A stretch of DNA of 64,000 nucleotides, taken from positions 1 to 64,000 of the forward strand of contig QHYK01000056.1 in assembly GCA_003224085.1 (NCBI GenBank), in the 5' to 3' direction. The translations under genes were made by a program, and so were the position numbers. Under the pieces are notes generated by a model. The model had not been told where the DNA came from and ran no database searches. It worked only from the letters and a program-made list of their open reading frames with translations. This DNA is from Acidobacteriota bacterium (GTDB lineage: Bacteria > Acidobacteriota > Terriglobia > Acidiferrales > UBA7541). Positions 9,071 to 17,930 of this stretch are shown piece after piece; position 1 is the first letter of the stretch, and every line of letters begins with the position of its first letter.

Positions 9071-9954
9071 CTTTTTTCAGCGAGCCTCCGCGCCCGACCC
9101 CTATCCCGGTCCTGCCGAGCCATCCCCAGGCTCGGTTTCATCTCTGCGTCCTCGGCGTTCTCCGTGCCCTGGGGTTTAAACCGTTTTATTTCACTCAAGA
9201 GCTTCCACAGTTCTCGCGCTCCGGAAACCAGCGGTGGGCCCGGTGTGTTGAGCAACTCGTCGCGGATGACGTGAACGCGGCGATTTCGAATCGCGGGAAC
9301 GTCACGCCACGCTGCAACCTCATAAGCCTTTTGGGGACTTGCCCTGTCTCCCGCAGCCGCCCACGCCAGAATCATGACCTCTGGCTGCGCCGCGGCCACT
9401 TGTTCGTCACTCACTTTTTCGCCAAAAGGTGCCACCATTTCGCAGCCACAGACGCTAACCAATTCCGCCACCCACGGCGGGGAACTGATGCGCGGGTTCG
9501 GCCATGCTTCAGAGTACACGCGCAGCTTAGCGTTGCAATGTTTCGACTTTTTCTCAATTCGCGCAAACTCGCGCCTCATTTTAGTAACAAAACTTTCCGC
9601 GGCCCTTGCCCGTCCAACTATTCCTCCGAGCATGCGAATGTCCGCATACACGTCCGCAAGAGATCGCGGGTTCATGGCCAGAAAATTCAACGGCTGCTCC
9701 AAAAGTTTAGCGACGGTTTCTTGTTTGTAGGGGACTGAGCCGATTACCAGCGTCGGCTTGAGGCGAACAATCTCATCCGCCGACTCCATGTGCCAGCAAT
9801 CGCCCAGTTTCGGCAAATCGCCCACGGGCGCGACGTCCGCGCACCACTTGGTTACGCCGACCAGCGTTTTCATGGCACCAATCGCGCACAGAATCGAAGT
9901 CGCGCTCGGCGCGAGCGAAACAATTCGGTGACCGTTTTTTGCGTCTTTCCCCAT
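9067..9954 (-). CDS. BtuF-like periplasmic-binding-fold protein, no signal peptide
   Basis: Fe/B12 periplasmic-binding-protein fold (class III). The N-terminus HRIVSLAPSATSILCAIGA and the following VGVTKWC are typical of cobalamin-binding-like BtuF homologues; later blocks DEIVRLKPTLVIG and WRDVPAIRNRRVHVI match as well. No signal peptide or lipobox is visible, suggesting a cytoplasmic member. ATG 9954 is preferred because the conserved domain begins there; GTG 10038 would add an unrelated segment. The last 30-odd residues (ENAEDAE...) are translated from a dispersed intergenic repeat (9142-9180) and are probably not functional. No ABC transporter genes adjoin it; translationally coupled to the Nudix gene. 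Confidence 0.75.
   Translation of the reverse strand: MGKDAKNGHRIVSLAPSATSILCAIGAMKTLVGVTKWCADVAPVGDLPKLGDCWHMESADEIVRLKPTLVIGSVPYKQETVAKLLEQPLNFLAMNPRSLADVYADIRMLGGIVGRARAAESFVTKMRREFARIEKKSKHCNAKLRVYSEAWPNPRISSPPWVAELVSVCGCEMVAPFGEKVSDEQVAAAQPEVMILAWAAAGDRASPQKAYEVAAWRDVPAIRNRRVHVIRDELLNTPGPPLVSGARELWKLLSEIKRFKPQGTENAEDAEMKPSLGMARQDRDRGRARRLAEKR
9142..9180 (+). repeat. CTCTGCG-type dispersed repeat inside a 3' coding end
   Basis: Runs from CTCTGCGTCCTCGGCG to GGGGTTTAAA. It resembles segments at 18894-18929, 24938-24965 and, more loosely, 11174-11216, all made of CTCTG(T/C)G units about nine to ten bases apart followed by an A/T-rich end. Here it is read through as the C-terminus of the binding-protein-like gene. 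Confidence 0.55.
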
Positions 9955-10068
9955 GCTTCCGAAAAAGAATATCAGACGCGGGGCCACGCCGCAGACGCTA
10001 CGGTCGTCGATTGACTCCGCCGGTAGAGTGTGGTGCACTTCGTCTGCTTAATTTCGGAGGACTCAAAC

Positions 10069-11100
10069 GTGCGCCTATCCCTTTCGCTGATCTTTTTTGC
10101 ATCGGCTTTGCCGTTTCCCGCTTCCGGGCAATCTTCCCCTGCACCGGCAAAGGCAGACGTCGTGCAGTACCACGCCGCGATTGACAATGTGAAATACGTC
10201 TTTGGCGTTGCGCCGCCCGTCGCGCACCTCAAGCCCGGGAACATCCTGGAAGCAACTTCGCTCGATTGCTTCGGCAATGCGCTGCAAAAACCCGGCGACA
10301 CCATGGCGCTGGTGAAAGGCGACAATCCTTTAACTGGACCTTTTTATATCGACGGCGCGGAGCCCGGCGACACGCTCGCGATTCGTATCCTCGATCTGCA
10401 AGTGGATGGCAAGCAGGGCGTCGGCACGTTCTCTCCCGGTTTCGGCGCCGTGAATTCCACCCATTACACCCCAGTCCTTGAAACGAAGCCACTGCCCGAG
10501 CGCATTTGGTTCTATCCTATCGACAAAGAGAAAAATACGACTACGTTTCAGGCGCTCGATTCCGATTTCCAAGTGAGTTTTCCTCTGCATCCATTCCTAG
10601 GCTGCATTGGCGTTGCTCCCGCGAATGGCGAAGCTCGCAGTTCCATCGTTCCTGCGGAATTTGGCGGCAACATGGACGCGCCGGAAGTTTCCGCCGGCAA
10701 CACGCTCTATCTGCCGGTGAATGTCTCTGGTGCGCTCTTTTATTTCGGCGATGGTCACGCTGCCATGGGCGACGGTGAAGTCGCAGGGAGCGCCGTGGAA
10801 GTTCCCATGCGCGCGCGTTTTCAATTCGAATTGGTGAAGGGGAAGCACGCCGGCTGGCCGCGCTTCGAAAATGAAAAGGAAATCATGGCCGCGGGCGTTT
10901 ATCGGCCCGTGGATGACGCCGTGCGTATCGCCGTGACCGAACTCATCCATTGGATCCACGCCGATTACGGCCTGTCGGAACTCGACGCCTACGAACTGCT
11001 TTCCAAAGTCGCCAGAATTCATCTCACTGAGATGGTCGATCCCAACTATGTGGTCGTCGCCTCCGTCGAGAAACAATATCTTCCGCCAAAGAAACATTGA
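10069..11100 (+). CDS. Exported acetamidase/formamidase-family protein
   Basis: FmdA/AmdA-family amidohydrolase, predicted to release ammonia from small amides, here exported. GTG 10069 follows GGAGG at 10056-10060; from it a signal peptide reads MRLSLSLIFFASALPFPASG. The mature part has the family blocks GDTLAIRILDLQVD, GVGTFSPGFGAVN, HPFLGCIGVAP, FGGNMDAPEV and FYFGDGHAAMGDGEVAG. Near 343 residues, normal plus a leader. Cytoplasmic relatives are commoner; the leader suggests a periplasmic role. It is divergent from the binding-protein-like gene. Actual substrate unknown. Confidence 0.87.
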   Translation: MRLSLSLIFFASALPFPASGQSSPAPAKADVVQYHAAIDNVKYVFGVAPPVAHLKPGNILEATSLDCFGNALQKPGDTMALVKGDNPLTGPFYIDGAEPGDTLAIRILDLQVDGKQGVGTFSPGFGAVNSTHYTPVLETKPLPERIWFYPIDKEKNTTTFQALDSDFQVSFPLHPFLGCIGVAPANGEARSSIVPAEFGGNMDAPEVSAGNTLYLPVNVSGALFYFGDGHAAMGDGEVAGSAVEVPMRARFQFELVKGKHAGWPRFENEKEIMAAGVYRPVDDAVRIAVTELIHWIHADYGLSELDAYELLSKVARIHLTEMVDPNYVVVASVEKQYLPPKKH

Positions 11101-11173
11101 CAGGCTCTTGGTTTCGTTGTCCATTCCGAGAAAACTAAGTCGTTGGTGTACTGGGGAAAGCTCCGGTCCTGTT

Positions 11174-11216
11174 CCTCTGTGATCCCTGCACTCCCTGGGT
11201 CCTCCGTCGTAAATCC
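11174..11216 (+). repeat. CCTCTGTG-type dispersed repeat, diverged copy
   Basis: Starts CCTCTGTGATCCCTGC and ends in GTCGTAAATCC, aligning loosely with the copy at 18894-18929. It fills much of the spacer between the amidase-like and IscU-like genes. Weaker than the other copies. Confidence 0.35.
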
Positions 11217-11268
11217 TTTGGTTCTTCGTTCGTTGCGTTGTTTCCACGCCTTTTGCCATACTTCTCTT

Positions 11269-11634
11269 GTGTTTAGCGAAGCCGTTCTCGATCATTTCCG
11301 CAATCCGCGCAATGCTGGTGAGCTGCCTGGAGCCACAGCAACCATTGAAGTCACGAACCCCGTTTGCGGGGACATCCTCAAGCTTTTCGCGCGGCTCGAA
11401 TCAGGGCGCATCGCCGAAGCGCGCTTCCTGTGCCGCGGCTGCACTACCGCCATTGCCTGCGCTTCACTTTTGACCGAGCAACTCCGGGGTTGCACTCTCG
11501 CCGAAGCCCGCACCATCACCGCCGAGTGTCTGTCCGCATCGCTTGGCGAACTTCCCACGGCCACTTTTCACGGCGCGCAGCTTGCCGCCGACGCCGCGGC
11601 CGCGCTTCTTCAAAAACTTTCGGCTAGCCGTTAG
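11269..11634 (+). CDS. IscU/NifU-N-like iron-sulfur scaffold lacking the third cysteine
   Basis: Small scaffold protein of the IscU/SufU/NifU-N family. From GTG 11269 the protein starts MFSEAVLDHFRNPRNAGEL, the usual family N-terminus. Cys33 in NPVCGD and Cys58 in RGCTTAIA correspond to the first two cluster ligands. The third ligand, normally in a LHC-type motif before the last helix, is Gly102 here (TFHGAQLAADAA). Other cysteines (55, 64, 75, 87) exist but not at that position. The gene ends tail-to-tail with mocA, sharing four bases (11631-11634). A role in maturing a molybdenum hydroxylase is possible from context but unproven. Confidence 0.8.
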   Translation: MFSEAVLDHFRNPRNAGELPGATATIEVTNPVCGDILKLFARLESGRIAEARFLCRGCTTAIACASLLTEQLRGCTLAEARTITAECLSASLGELPTATFHGAQLAADAAAALLQKLSASR

Positions 11635-12218
11635 CCTTCCCCGCTGATCGCCCGATTCAACGTCTCCGGATCATTCAGGTTGAGCACGCAGCCCTCTTCG
11701 TTCGTACGAACCTCTTCGACGTCGTCCGCGTGCGCCCATACAACAGCCCGCGCGCCAGTTTCCAGCGGCGCGCGAAGCAGTTCGGGGTACAACGACGCCG
11801 AAAAAATTACTGGATGCCCTCGCCGCCCTTCATACGCGGGCAAAACAATGGGCTTTTTTGATTTGTAAAAACGATCAATCAATTCCCCGACCAGCGCGGA
11901 GCTGATCAGCGGATGATCGATTAACAAAAGCACCATGCCTTCGGTCCCGGCCGGCATTTTCCGCACTGCGGCTTGAATCGAACTCAGCTGCCCCTTTTCC
12001 CACTCCGAGTTGATGATGATTTCGTTCGCTTTGAGGGGTATCGCTTTTGCGATGGACTCCGCCTCCGCGCCCAGCACAACGCGCCGCACGCCGATTTCCG
12101 GCCGCGTAACGATTTCCAATAAGTGTTCGAGGAACGGACGGCCTTGGCAAGGAAGCAGTGCCTTCGGCGAGCCCATGCGGCTCGAGGCCCCGCCGGAGAG
12201 TATGACGGCGGCCAGCAT
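11631..12218 (-). CDS. MobA/MocA-like molybdenum cofactor nucleotidyltransferase
   Basis: NTP-transferase of the MobA/MocA type, probably adding CMP or GMP to molybdopterin before insertion into a xanthine-dehydrogenase-type enzyme. The signature LSGGASSRMGSPKALLP (residues about 7-23) is the nucleotide-binding loop; the metal-binding region is LLLIDHPLIS, and GRRGHPVIF is typical of MocA. 195 residues, standard size. It lies nine bases after xdhC in the same direction, and that pairing favours cytidylyl transfer (MocA) over MobA. No molybdoenzyme structural gene is in the window. Confidence 0.87.
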   Translation of the reverse strand: MLAAVILSGGASSRMGSPKALLPCQGRPFLEHLLEIVTRPEIGVRRVVLGAEAESIAKAIPLKANEIIINSEWEKGQLSSIQAAVRKMPAGTEGMVLLLIDHPLISSALVGELIDRFYKSKKPIVLPAYEGRRGHPVIFSASLYPELLRAPLETGARAVVWAHADDVEEVRTNEEGCVLNLNDPETLNRAISGEG

Positions 12219-12227
12219 GTGTGCCTT

Positions 12228-13073
12228 TCAGCGCTCGGCAGTAACCTTGTCGCCGGGTTGCAAAGCTGTCGTGCGCTCCAGCTTCAATTTCTTGTGCTCT
12301 GCATTGGTCGCGTTTCGCCGAACCGCCACTAACTCGGCAACGATGCTCACGGCGATCTCTTCCGGCGAAAGAGCGCCGATATCCAAGCCCATCGGCGCAT
12401 ACACACGTTCGAATTCTTCCGGCTTATGGCCTTCGTTCTCCAGCGCTTTGTAAACCGACATGACTTTGCGCTTGCTGCCGATCATTCCAATGTAGCGCGC
12501 CTCGGTTCGAACCGCCCACGCCAATACCCGCATGTCCTGTTTATGTCCCCGGGTCACGATCACGAGATAACTCGCCGCGTTCGGCCGGATCTTCTCCAAC
12601 GCATTTTCGTAACTCGTAAAAACTTCCAGCGCCGTCGGGAAGCGCTCTTTGTTCGCAAAGGCTTCGCGATCGTCCACCACGGCAATGCCAAATCCCGCGG
12701 TATGCGCCGCCTTCGCCACCGCCATCGAGACGTGCCCGCCGCCAAACAAATAAACTACCGGCTGCGGCAAAATCGGCTCGACGAAAACTTCCAGCGTCCC
12801 GCCGCAAATCAATCCGTTGTCGTAGCCCGCTTCATTATTCAGGTGGAAGACCATCTTTCGCGGTGCTTCCTTCTGCATCACTTCTTTCGCGGCTGCCCAG
12901 ACTTCGGCCTCTACGCATCCGCCCCCGATGGTTCCCGCCATCGAGCCGTCTTCGTGCACCAGCATCCGCGAACTCTCATAACTCGGAATCGAGCCGTTCG
13001 TGTGCACGATGGTAGCCAGCGCGCCGCGCTGCCCTCCGCGCCTCATCTTTACGATTTCTTCAAACAGGTCCAC
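12228..13073 (-). CDS. XdhC-family molybdenum cofactor insertion protein
   Basis: XdhC/CoxI-family chaperone that binds molybdenum cofactor and helps insert its sulfurated form into xanthine-dehydrogenase-type enzymes. N-terminal XdhC/CoxI domain: GALATIVHTNGSIP and AGTIGGGCVEAEV. C-terminal Rossmann domain: VVYLFGGGHVSMAVAKAA, then IVVDDR-type and YIGMIGSKRK segments. GTG at 13073 with a GGGAGGAAG site before it. 281 residues, normal. First gene of the xdhC-mocA pair. Confidence 0.9.
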   Translation of the reverse strand: MDLFEEIVKMRRGGQRGALATIVHTNGSIPSYESSRMLVHEDGSMAGTIGGGCVEAEVWAAAKEVMQKEAPRKMVFHLNNEAGYDNGLICGGTLEVFVEPILPQPVVYLFGGGHVSMAVAKAAHTAGFGIAVVDDREAFANKERFPTALEVFTSYENALEKIRPNAASYLVIVTRGHKQDMRVLAWAVRTEARYIGMIGSKRKVMSVYKALENEGHKPEEFERVYAPMGLDIGALSPEEIAVSIVAELVAVRRNATNAEHKKLKLERTTALQPGDKVTAER

Positions 13074-13191
13074 CGGCTTCCTCCCCTGTCAGCCTACGGC
13101 GAGCCATTCGCGCTGTCAATGCGGGTCACTTTCTGGACACTCCCGGTGGGGGATGATACCGTTCCGTTTTTGCGACTAATCCAGAGGCGCC

Positions 13192-14220
13192 ATGAAAGCT
13201 ATCGTCTTTCATCAGCACGGTGGGCCGGAAGTACTGAAATGTAGCGACGCGCCGGAGCCCGCGCTTCGCGCGAACGATGTGCTAGTGCGCGTGAAGGCTT
13301 GCGCGCTGAACCATCTCGATCTATGGGTTCGCCGCGGTTTGCCCAACGTGCCGATCCCGCTTCCGCACATTCCCGGCAGTGACGTGGCCGGCGAAATCGC
13401 CAAAATCGGCGCGGACGTAACCAACATTCGCGTAGGCCAGAAAACCGTCCTCGCGCCGCTGGTGAGTTGCGGCAAATGCCCGGCCTGCCTTGCGGGCCTC
13501 GACAATTACTGCCGGCAAGCCACCAATCTCGGTTACATGATTGATGGCGGCTGCGCGGAGTTCGTCCGCGCGCCCGAAGTGAATTGCCTTCCCTATCCCG
13601 AAAACCTCAAATGGGAAGAAGCCGCTTCGATTCCTCTCGTTTTCCAAACCGCCTGGCACATGCTCGTCACCCGCGCCGAATTGCAGCCTGGCGAGGACGT
13701 GCTCATTCTCGGCGCTGGCAGTGGCGTAGGCACCGCCGCGATCCAAATCGCGAAATTCTTTGGCGCGCGCGTCATCACCACCGCCGGTTCTGAAGAAAAG
13801 CTCGCCAAAGCCAAAGAACTTGGCGCCGATCACCTCATCAATCACAAAACGCAAAAAATCCGCGAAGAAGTTCGCCGCATCAGCAATAAGCGCGGCGTCG
13901 ACGTCGTGTTCGAACACGTTGGCACTACCACCTGGGGAGACAGCCTTGCCAGCCTCGCGCCCGCTGGGCGCTTGGTCACTTGCGGGGCCACCACCGGCTA
14001 CGACGCCAAAGTGGACTTGCGATTCCTCTTCAGCCGCCAGCTTTCTCTGCTCGGTTCCTACATGGGCACCAAGTCCGAACTCCACACCGTCATGAAGCTC
14101 GTTGCTTTAGGCAGACTCAAGCCGGTCGTCGATCGCGCGTTCCCGCTTGCTGAAGCCGCTGCGGCTCACGCTTATCTCGAATCCGGCTCGCAATTCGGCA
14201 AGGTCGTCCTCACCGTTTAG
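13192..14220 (+). CDS. Zinc-containing MDR alcohol dehydrogenase/quinone oxidoreductase
   Basis: Medium-chain dehydrogenase/reductase using NAD(P). GroES-like domain: MKAIVFHQHGGPEVL, then HIPGSDVAGEI. The structural-zinc lobe is present with four cysteines, CGKCPACLAGLDNYC. The Rossmann domain has ILGAGSGVGTAAIQIAKFFGARV. The catalytic-zinc Cys equivalent is not obvious (ACALNHLDLW, with Asn where zinc ADHs have Cys), so it may be a reductase that keeps only structural zinc. 342 residues. AGAGG lies before the ATG. Substrate unknown. Confidence 0.88.
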   Translation: MKAIVFHQHGGPEVLKCSDAPEPALRANDVLVRVKACALNHLDLWVRRGLPNVPIPLPHIPGSDVAGEIAKIGADVTNIRVGQKTVLAPLVSCGKCPACLAGLDNYCRQATNLGYMIDGGCAEFVRAPEVNCLPYPENLKWEEAASIPLVFQTAWHMLVTRAELQPGEDVLILGAGSGVGTAAIQIAKFFGARVITTAGSEEKLAKAKELGADHLINHKTQKIREEVRRISNKRGVDVVFEHVGTTTWGDSLASLAPAGRLVTCGATTGYDAKVDLRFLFSRQLSLLGSYMGTKSELHTVMKLVALGRLKPVVDRAFPLAEAAAAHAYLESGSQFGKVVLTV

Positions 14221-14275
14221 CTTTTCCTTATTTCTGGTATCCTTTCGCCGCGCGATAAGATAACGCGCCATAGCC

Positions 14276-15223
14276 ATGGCCAGTCTCCAGGCGCACATCG
14301 CAGTGTGGATCATCAAGTGGCGCGTCAAGCGCCGTCTGAAAAATTGTCGCGACCATCGTCTGGCGCGGCAGATTCTTCGTCCGGCTCCTTACAGGGTCCC
14401 GGAGACCGTGCGTATCACCAAGACGGAGGTAAACGGCATCCCCGGTGAATGGGTCGAATCGCAGAGTTCCGCGCAAAGCGTCCTCCTCTATTTGCACGGC
14501 GGCGGCTATTTCGGCTGTTCTGCCGAGACGCACCACCCGATCACCGCATGGTTTGCCGTGCACGGTTTTCGTGTCTTCGCGCCTAACTACCGCCTCGCCC
14601 CCGAGTATCCATTCCCGGCTGCGGTGGACGACGCTGTTGCCGTCTATCACGGCCTCCTTGCCGAAGGCCATTCCCCGCAGCGCCTCGCTGTCGCCGGCGA
14701 TTCCGCGGGCGGCGGACTTGCCCTTTCCCTCATGCTCGTTCTTCGGGCCGCGTGCACTGCGCTTCCGGCTGCGGCGGCCCTTTTCTCCCCCTGGACCGAT
14801 CTCGCCGCCACCGGCGAATCCGTCCGCTCGAATGCATCGCGTTGTGCGATCTTCCATGGCCCGGCCATCGCCCCGACGGCGCGCCTGTACTTAGGCAACG
14901 CCGATCCCCGCAATCCGCTCGCCTCTCCTCTCTACGCCGATCTCGACGGCCTTCCTCCGCTGCTAATCCACGTTGGCGCGGACGAAACTCTGCGCGACGA
15001 TTCCACGCGCCTCGCCGAAAAGGCTCGCGCCGCTGGTGTTTCGGTGGAACTAAAAGTCTGGCCGGTGGTTCCCCACGTGTGGCAGCTCGCGCCGCACAAA
15101 ATCCCCGAAGCTCGCCAATCCTTGCGGGAAACTGACGAATTTCTTCGCAAGCACACTGCCGCCGAAGACCCAGCTAGTGTACGATGGGTCCAACATGCCT
15201 GCGGCCTCCGGCAATCAACATAA
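14276..15223 (+). CDS. Alpha/beta hydrolase of the hormone-sensitive lipase family
   Basis: Carboxylesterase of bacterial HSL family IV. The oxyanion-hole motif HGGGYF is near residue 74, the nucleophile Ser in GDSAGG near residue 144, Asp in the DETLRDD segment near 240, and His in PHVWQ near 271. The leading region (about 40 basic residues) resembles the cap of other family members. The last residues overlap the start of the downstream monooxygenase by 29 bases (15195-15223), so the genes are co-transcribed. An esterase next to a Baeyer-Villiger-type oxygenase is a familiar pairing: ketone to ester to acid plus alcohol. Confidence 0.88.
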   Translation: MASLQAHIAVWIIKWRVKRRLKNCRDHRLARQILRPAPYRVPETVRITKTEVNGIPGEWVESQSSAQSVLLYLHGGGYFGCSAETHHPITAWFAVHGFRVFAPNYRLAPEYPFPAAVDDAVAVYHGLLAEGHSPQRLAVAGDSAGGGLALSLMLVLRAACTALPAAAALFSPWTDLAATGESVRSNASRCAIFHGPAIAPTARLYLGNADPRNPLASPLYADLDGLPPLLIHVGADETLRDDSTRLAEKARAAGVSVELKVWPVVPHVWQLAPHKIPEARQSLRETDEFLRKHTAAEDPASVRWVQHACGLRQST

Positions 15224-16724
15224 CTCTGCGGATATTTCTGTCGACGTCCTCATCGTCGGGGCAGGCTTCTCCGGCATTTGCATGGGCATCAAGCTGCTCG
15301 AAGCCGGAATGAAGAAATTTCTGATCATCGAAAAGAGTGACGACCTTGGCGGTACTTGGTACGAAAACCGCTATCCCGGCTGCGCTTGCGACGTGCCCGC
15401 GCATCTTTATTCTTTTTCGTTCGAACGGAATCCCGGCTGGACGCGTATGTTTGCCGGCCAGCAGGAAATCTGGCAATACTTAAAATCTTGTGTGCGGCGG
15501 AACGGGCTTTCTCCTCACATTCGCTTGGGCACGCGCTTTTGCGAAGCTGCCTGGGACGAGGCCGCCAGTCACTGGCGTATCACCGCGAGCAGCGTCCCGC
15601 GGGACAATGGCAATCTCAGCAAACGCATGAACCTCTGCGCGCGCGTGCTGGTTTCCGGTATGGGCGCGCTTCATGTGCCGCACTGTCCGGAAATTCCAGG
15701 CATCGAACGTTTCTCCGGCCCTTCCTTTCATTCCGCTACTTGGCGTTCCGATGTCGACTTGAGCGGCAAAAGCGTCGCCGTCATTGGCACCGGCGCGAGC
15801 GCAATTCAATTCATTCCTCACATCGCACCCAGCGCCGGCAAACTTTACATTTTTCAGCGCACCGCTCCCTGGATCGTGCCGCGCCTCGATTTTGGCTTTT
15901 CCGAGAAAGCACGCGCGCGATTCCGTCGCATACCGGCGCCCACGTGGGCGTTCCGCAAATTTCTTTTTTTCGCTCTCGAGTGGCGTGTATTCAGTTTTCT
16001 GGGCGACCGCGTCGTCCGCGCGCATATGGAGAAAATCGCCCGCAATCATCTCGAAAACGGCGTCGCTGATCCCAAACTGCGAGCCGCGCTGACGCCGCGC
16101 TATCATATCGGTTGCAAGCGCATTCTTCTTTCCGATGATTTCTATCCGGTCTTCCGGCGGTCCAACGTGGAGCTCGTCACGGAAAAGATTGCCGAAGTGC
16201 GCGAGCGCAGCGTCGTCACGCAAGACGGCACCGAGCGCCCTGTGGACGTTCTTATCTACGGCACTGGCTTTCACGTTACCGAGCAATTCATCGGCATGAA
16301 GCTCTTTGGCCGAGGCGGCGTTGAGATACACGACGCCTGGCGCAACGGCTTGACCGCCTATCTTGGCGTGACCGTCAGCGGGTTCCCGAATTTTTTCATT
16401 CTGCTCGGCCCCAACACCGGTCTGGGCCACAATTCCGTCGTGCTGATGATCGAAGCGCAGGTCGATTACATCATCAAATGTCTGAAACTGATGCGCGACC
16501 GCAAAATCGCCGCGATGGAAGTGCGTGCCGAATCCCAGCAGCATTTCGCCGAAACCCTTCGCGACCACATGGCGCGTACGGTTTGGCAGTCCGGCGGTTG
16601 CCGCAGCTGGTATCAGGACGCGCAGACCGGTCAGAACACCACGCTCTGGCCAGGCTCCGTCATTCAATACTTTCGCGCCATGCGCTCGGTCGCGACTTCC
16701 GAATACGACCTACGGCGCTGCTAG
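15195..16724 (+). CDS. Flavin-containing monooxygenase, Baeyer-Villiger type
   Basis: FAD- and NADPH-dependent oxygenase. FAD site: VLIVGAGFSGICMGIKL (residues about 18-34), then GGTWYENRYPGCACDVP typical of BVMOs. The BVMO fingerprint FxGxxxHxxxW is seen as FSGPSFHSATW. NADPH site: KSVAVIGTGASAIQFIPHI. The late motif VLIYGTGFHVTE is conserved in the class. About 509 residues. ATG 15195 is preferred; GTG 15177 is in frame six codons earlier. It probably oxygenates a ketone or aldehyde whose ester product is cleaved by the overlapping esterase; the substrate is not predictable. Confidence 0.9.
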   Translation: MPAASGNQHNSADISVDVLIVGAGFSGICMGIKLLEAGMKKFLIIEKSDDLGGTWYENRYPGCACDVPAHLYSFSFERNPGWTRMFAGQQEIWQYLKSCVRRNGLSPHIRLGTRFCEAAWDEAASHWRITASSVPRDNGNLSKRMNLCARVLVSGMGALHVPHCPEIPGIERFSGPSFHSATWRSDVDLSGKSVAVIGTGASAIQFIPHIAPSAGKLYIFQRTAPWIVPRLDFGFSEKARARFRRIPAPTWAFRKFLFFALEWRVFSFLGDRVVRAHMEKIARNHLENGVADPKLRAALTPRYHIGCKRILLSDDFYPVFRRSNVELVTEKIAEVRERSVVTQDGTERPVDVLIYGTGFHVTEQFIGMKLFGRGGVEIHDAWRNGLTAYLGVTVSGFPNFFILLGPNTGLGHNSVVLMIEAQVDYIIKCLKLMRDRKIAAMEVRAESQQHFAETLRDHMARTVWQSGGCRSWYQDAQTGQNTTLWPGSVIQYFRAMRSVATSEYDLRRC

Positions 16725-16741
16725 TCCACGAAGGGTCATGC

Positions 16742-17158
16742 TTAGGCGATAAAACGTGCGAGGAGTCCGGCTAGAGTGCCAAGCGCCGCGACGGTCGCAT
16801 TGGCAGCCGCGGTAATCCTCCAGGAAAGCGATTTCCCCACCACCGAAAGCGAATAGACGCTGACGATTCCCAGCGTGCAAAGAATCTTGACCGCGTGAGG
16901 CAAGGGCATGCCGCTTCGCCAGGCAATGAACGCGATGGCCACGTCGAAGGCCATAGGTACGGGCAGGAACGCCGAGACCAGCGCGACCAGAAGAATCCCG
17001 CCAAATGTAACCTGCGCGCCGAGCATCGGTTCAACGTGCTCGCCAGCCAATTGGGACGCCCACCGCGATACAGCCATTTCGCTAGGTTCATGGATTCCAC
17101 TCCGGTCCTCCGCGACGCCCAAGAACCCTACCGGTTTTTGCCCACAAGGCGATGTCAC
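16742..17158 (-). pseudogene. C-terminal remnant of a membrane permease
   Basis: The frame from about 17100 to 16742 encodes two or three membrane helices with the phrase GGILLVALVSAFLPVPMAFDVAIAFI and LCTLGIVSVYSLSVVGKSLSWRITA. This resembles the last part of a longer permease family (around 400 residues). The first 30 residues from 17158 look non-membrane and unrelated, and the upstream sequence shows no further membrane segments, so the rest seems lost. A short functional membrane protein cannot be excluded. Confidence 0.45.
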
Positions 17159-17345
17159 CGGTCACATGCTCGAAAGTCGCGGTTCCGGTGTTGAAAACAA
17201 AAGGATTACTGGGAAGACTTTCATAAGGTTTCGCGGGCCGCAGGCCCTATAGGACAGGTAAGAGTGACCGAGCGCCCAACGTCATTTGTTTCGAATGGAG
17301 GCCCTGTGCGAAAATAGAGTTGACAGATGAGATGAAGGGAAAAGC

Positions 17346-17885
17346 ATGAGTACTTCTCTCGGAAAACATGCCACGCTGACTAAGCCCGAAGATTTCGGCA
17401 GCTTGCTCCAGGACGAAGGCATCATCTTCACCCAGCTGGACAAAGCGGTAAACTGGGCGCGCAAAAGCTCCATCTGGCCGCTTGGATTCGGCCTCGCTTG
17501 CTGCGCCATCGAAATGATGTCCATGGCAGCGGCTCGCTTTGATGTGGCGCGTTTCGGCGCGGAAGTTTTTCGCCCCTCGCCGCGTCAGGCCGATTTGATG
17601 ATTGTTGCTGGCCGTCTTTCGCAGAAAATGGCTCCCGTGGTGCGCCAACTCTACGACCAAATGCCTGAGCCCAAGTGGGTCATTTCCATGGGGGCTTGTG
17701 CAACTTCCGGCGGCGTCTTCAACAACTACGCCATCGTGCAAGGTTGCAATCAGGTGATCCCCGTGGACGTTTACGTCCCCGGCTGCCCGCCGCGTCCGGA
17801 AGCACTGCTCTACGCCATTCTCCAGCTTCAGAAAAAGATTGAAAACGAAAAGGGTTCGTTCAAGCGCGCTATGAATCTTGCGTAA
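17346..17885 (+). CDS. nuoB: NADH-quinone oxidoreductase subunit B, stand-alone
   Basis: Complex I subunit B, which carries the terminal N2 [4Fe-4S] cluster near the quinone site. All four ligands are present: [10 protein letters not shown] (tandem Cys, residues about 55-56), GACATSGG and VPGCPPRPE. The arginine-containing [26 protein letters not shown] segment is family-typical. 179 residues, complete. AAGGGA precedes the ATG. No other nuo gene is nearby: upstream is a permease remnant, downstream a GH16 gene. It may be a second copy or part of a dispersed complex I. Confidence 0.93.
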   Translation: MSTSLGKHATLTKPEDFGSLLQDEGIIFTQLDKAVNWARKSSIWPLGFGLACCAIEMMSMAAARFDVARFGAEVFRPSPRQADLMIVAGRLSQKMAPVVRQLYDQMPEPKWVISMGACATSGGVFNNYAIVQGCNQVIPVDVYVPGCPPRPEALLYAILQLQKKIENEKGSFKRAMNLA

Positions 17886-17930
17886 TGAACACAGACCTGC
17901 CCAGGCGTCAGTCTGCGCTCCCGGCTACTC

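Noticed and set aside
15480-16667. 395-codon open frame on the minus strand
   Set aside because: Antisense to the flavin monooxygenase, which has clear motifs; no ribosome site or domain in the antisense frame.
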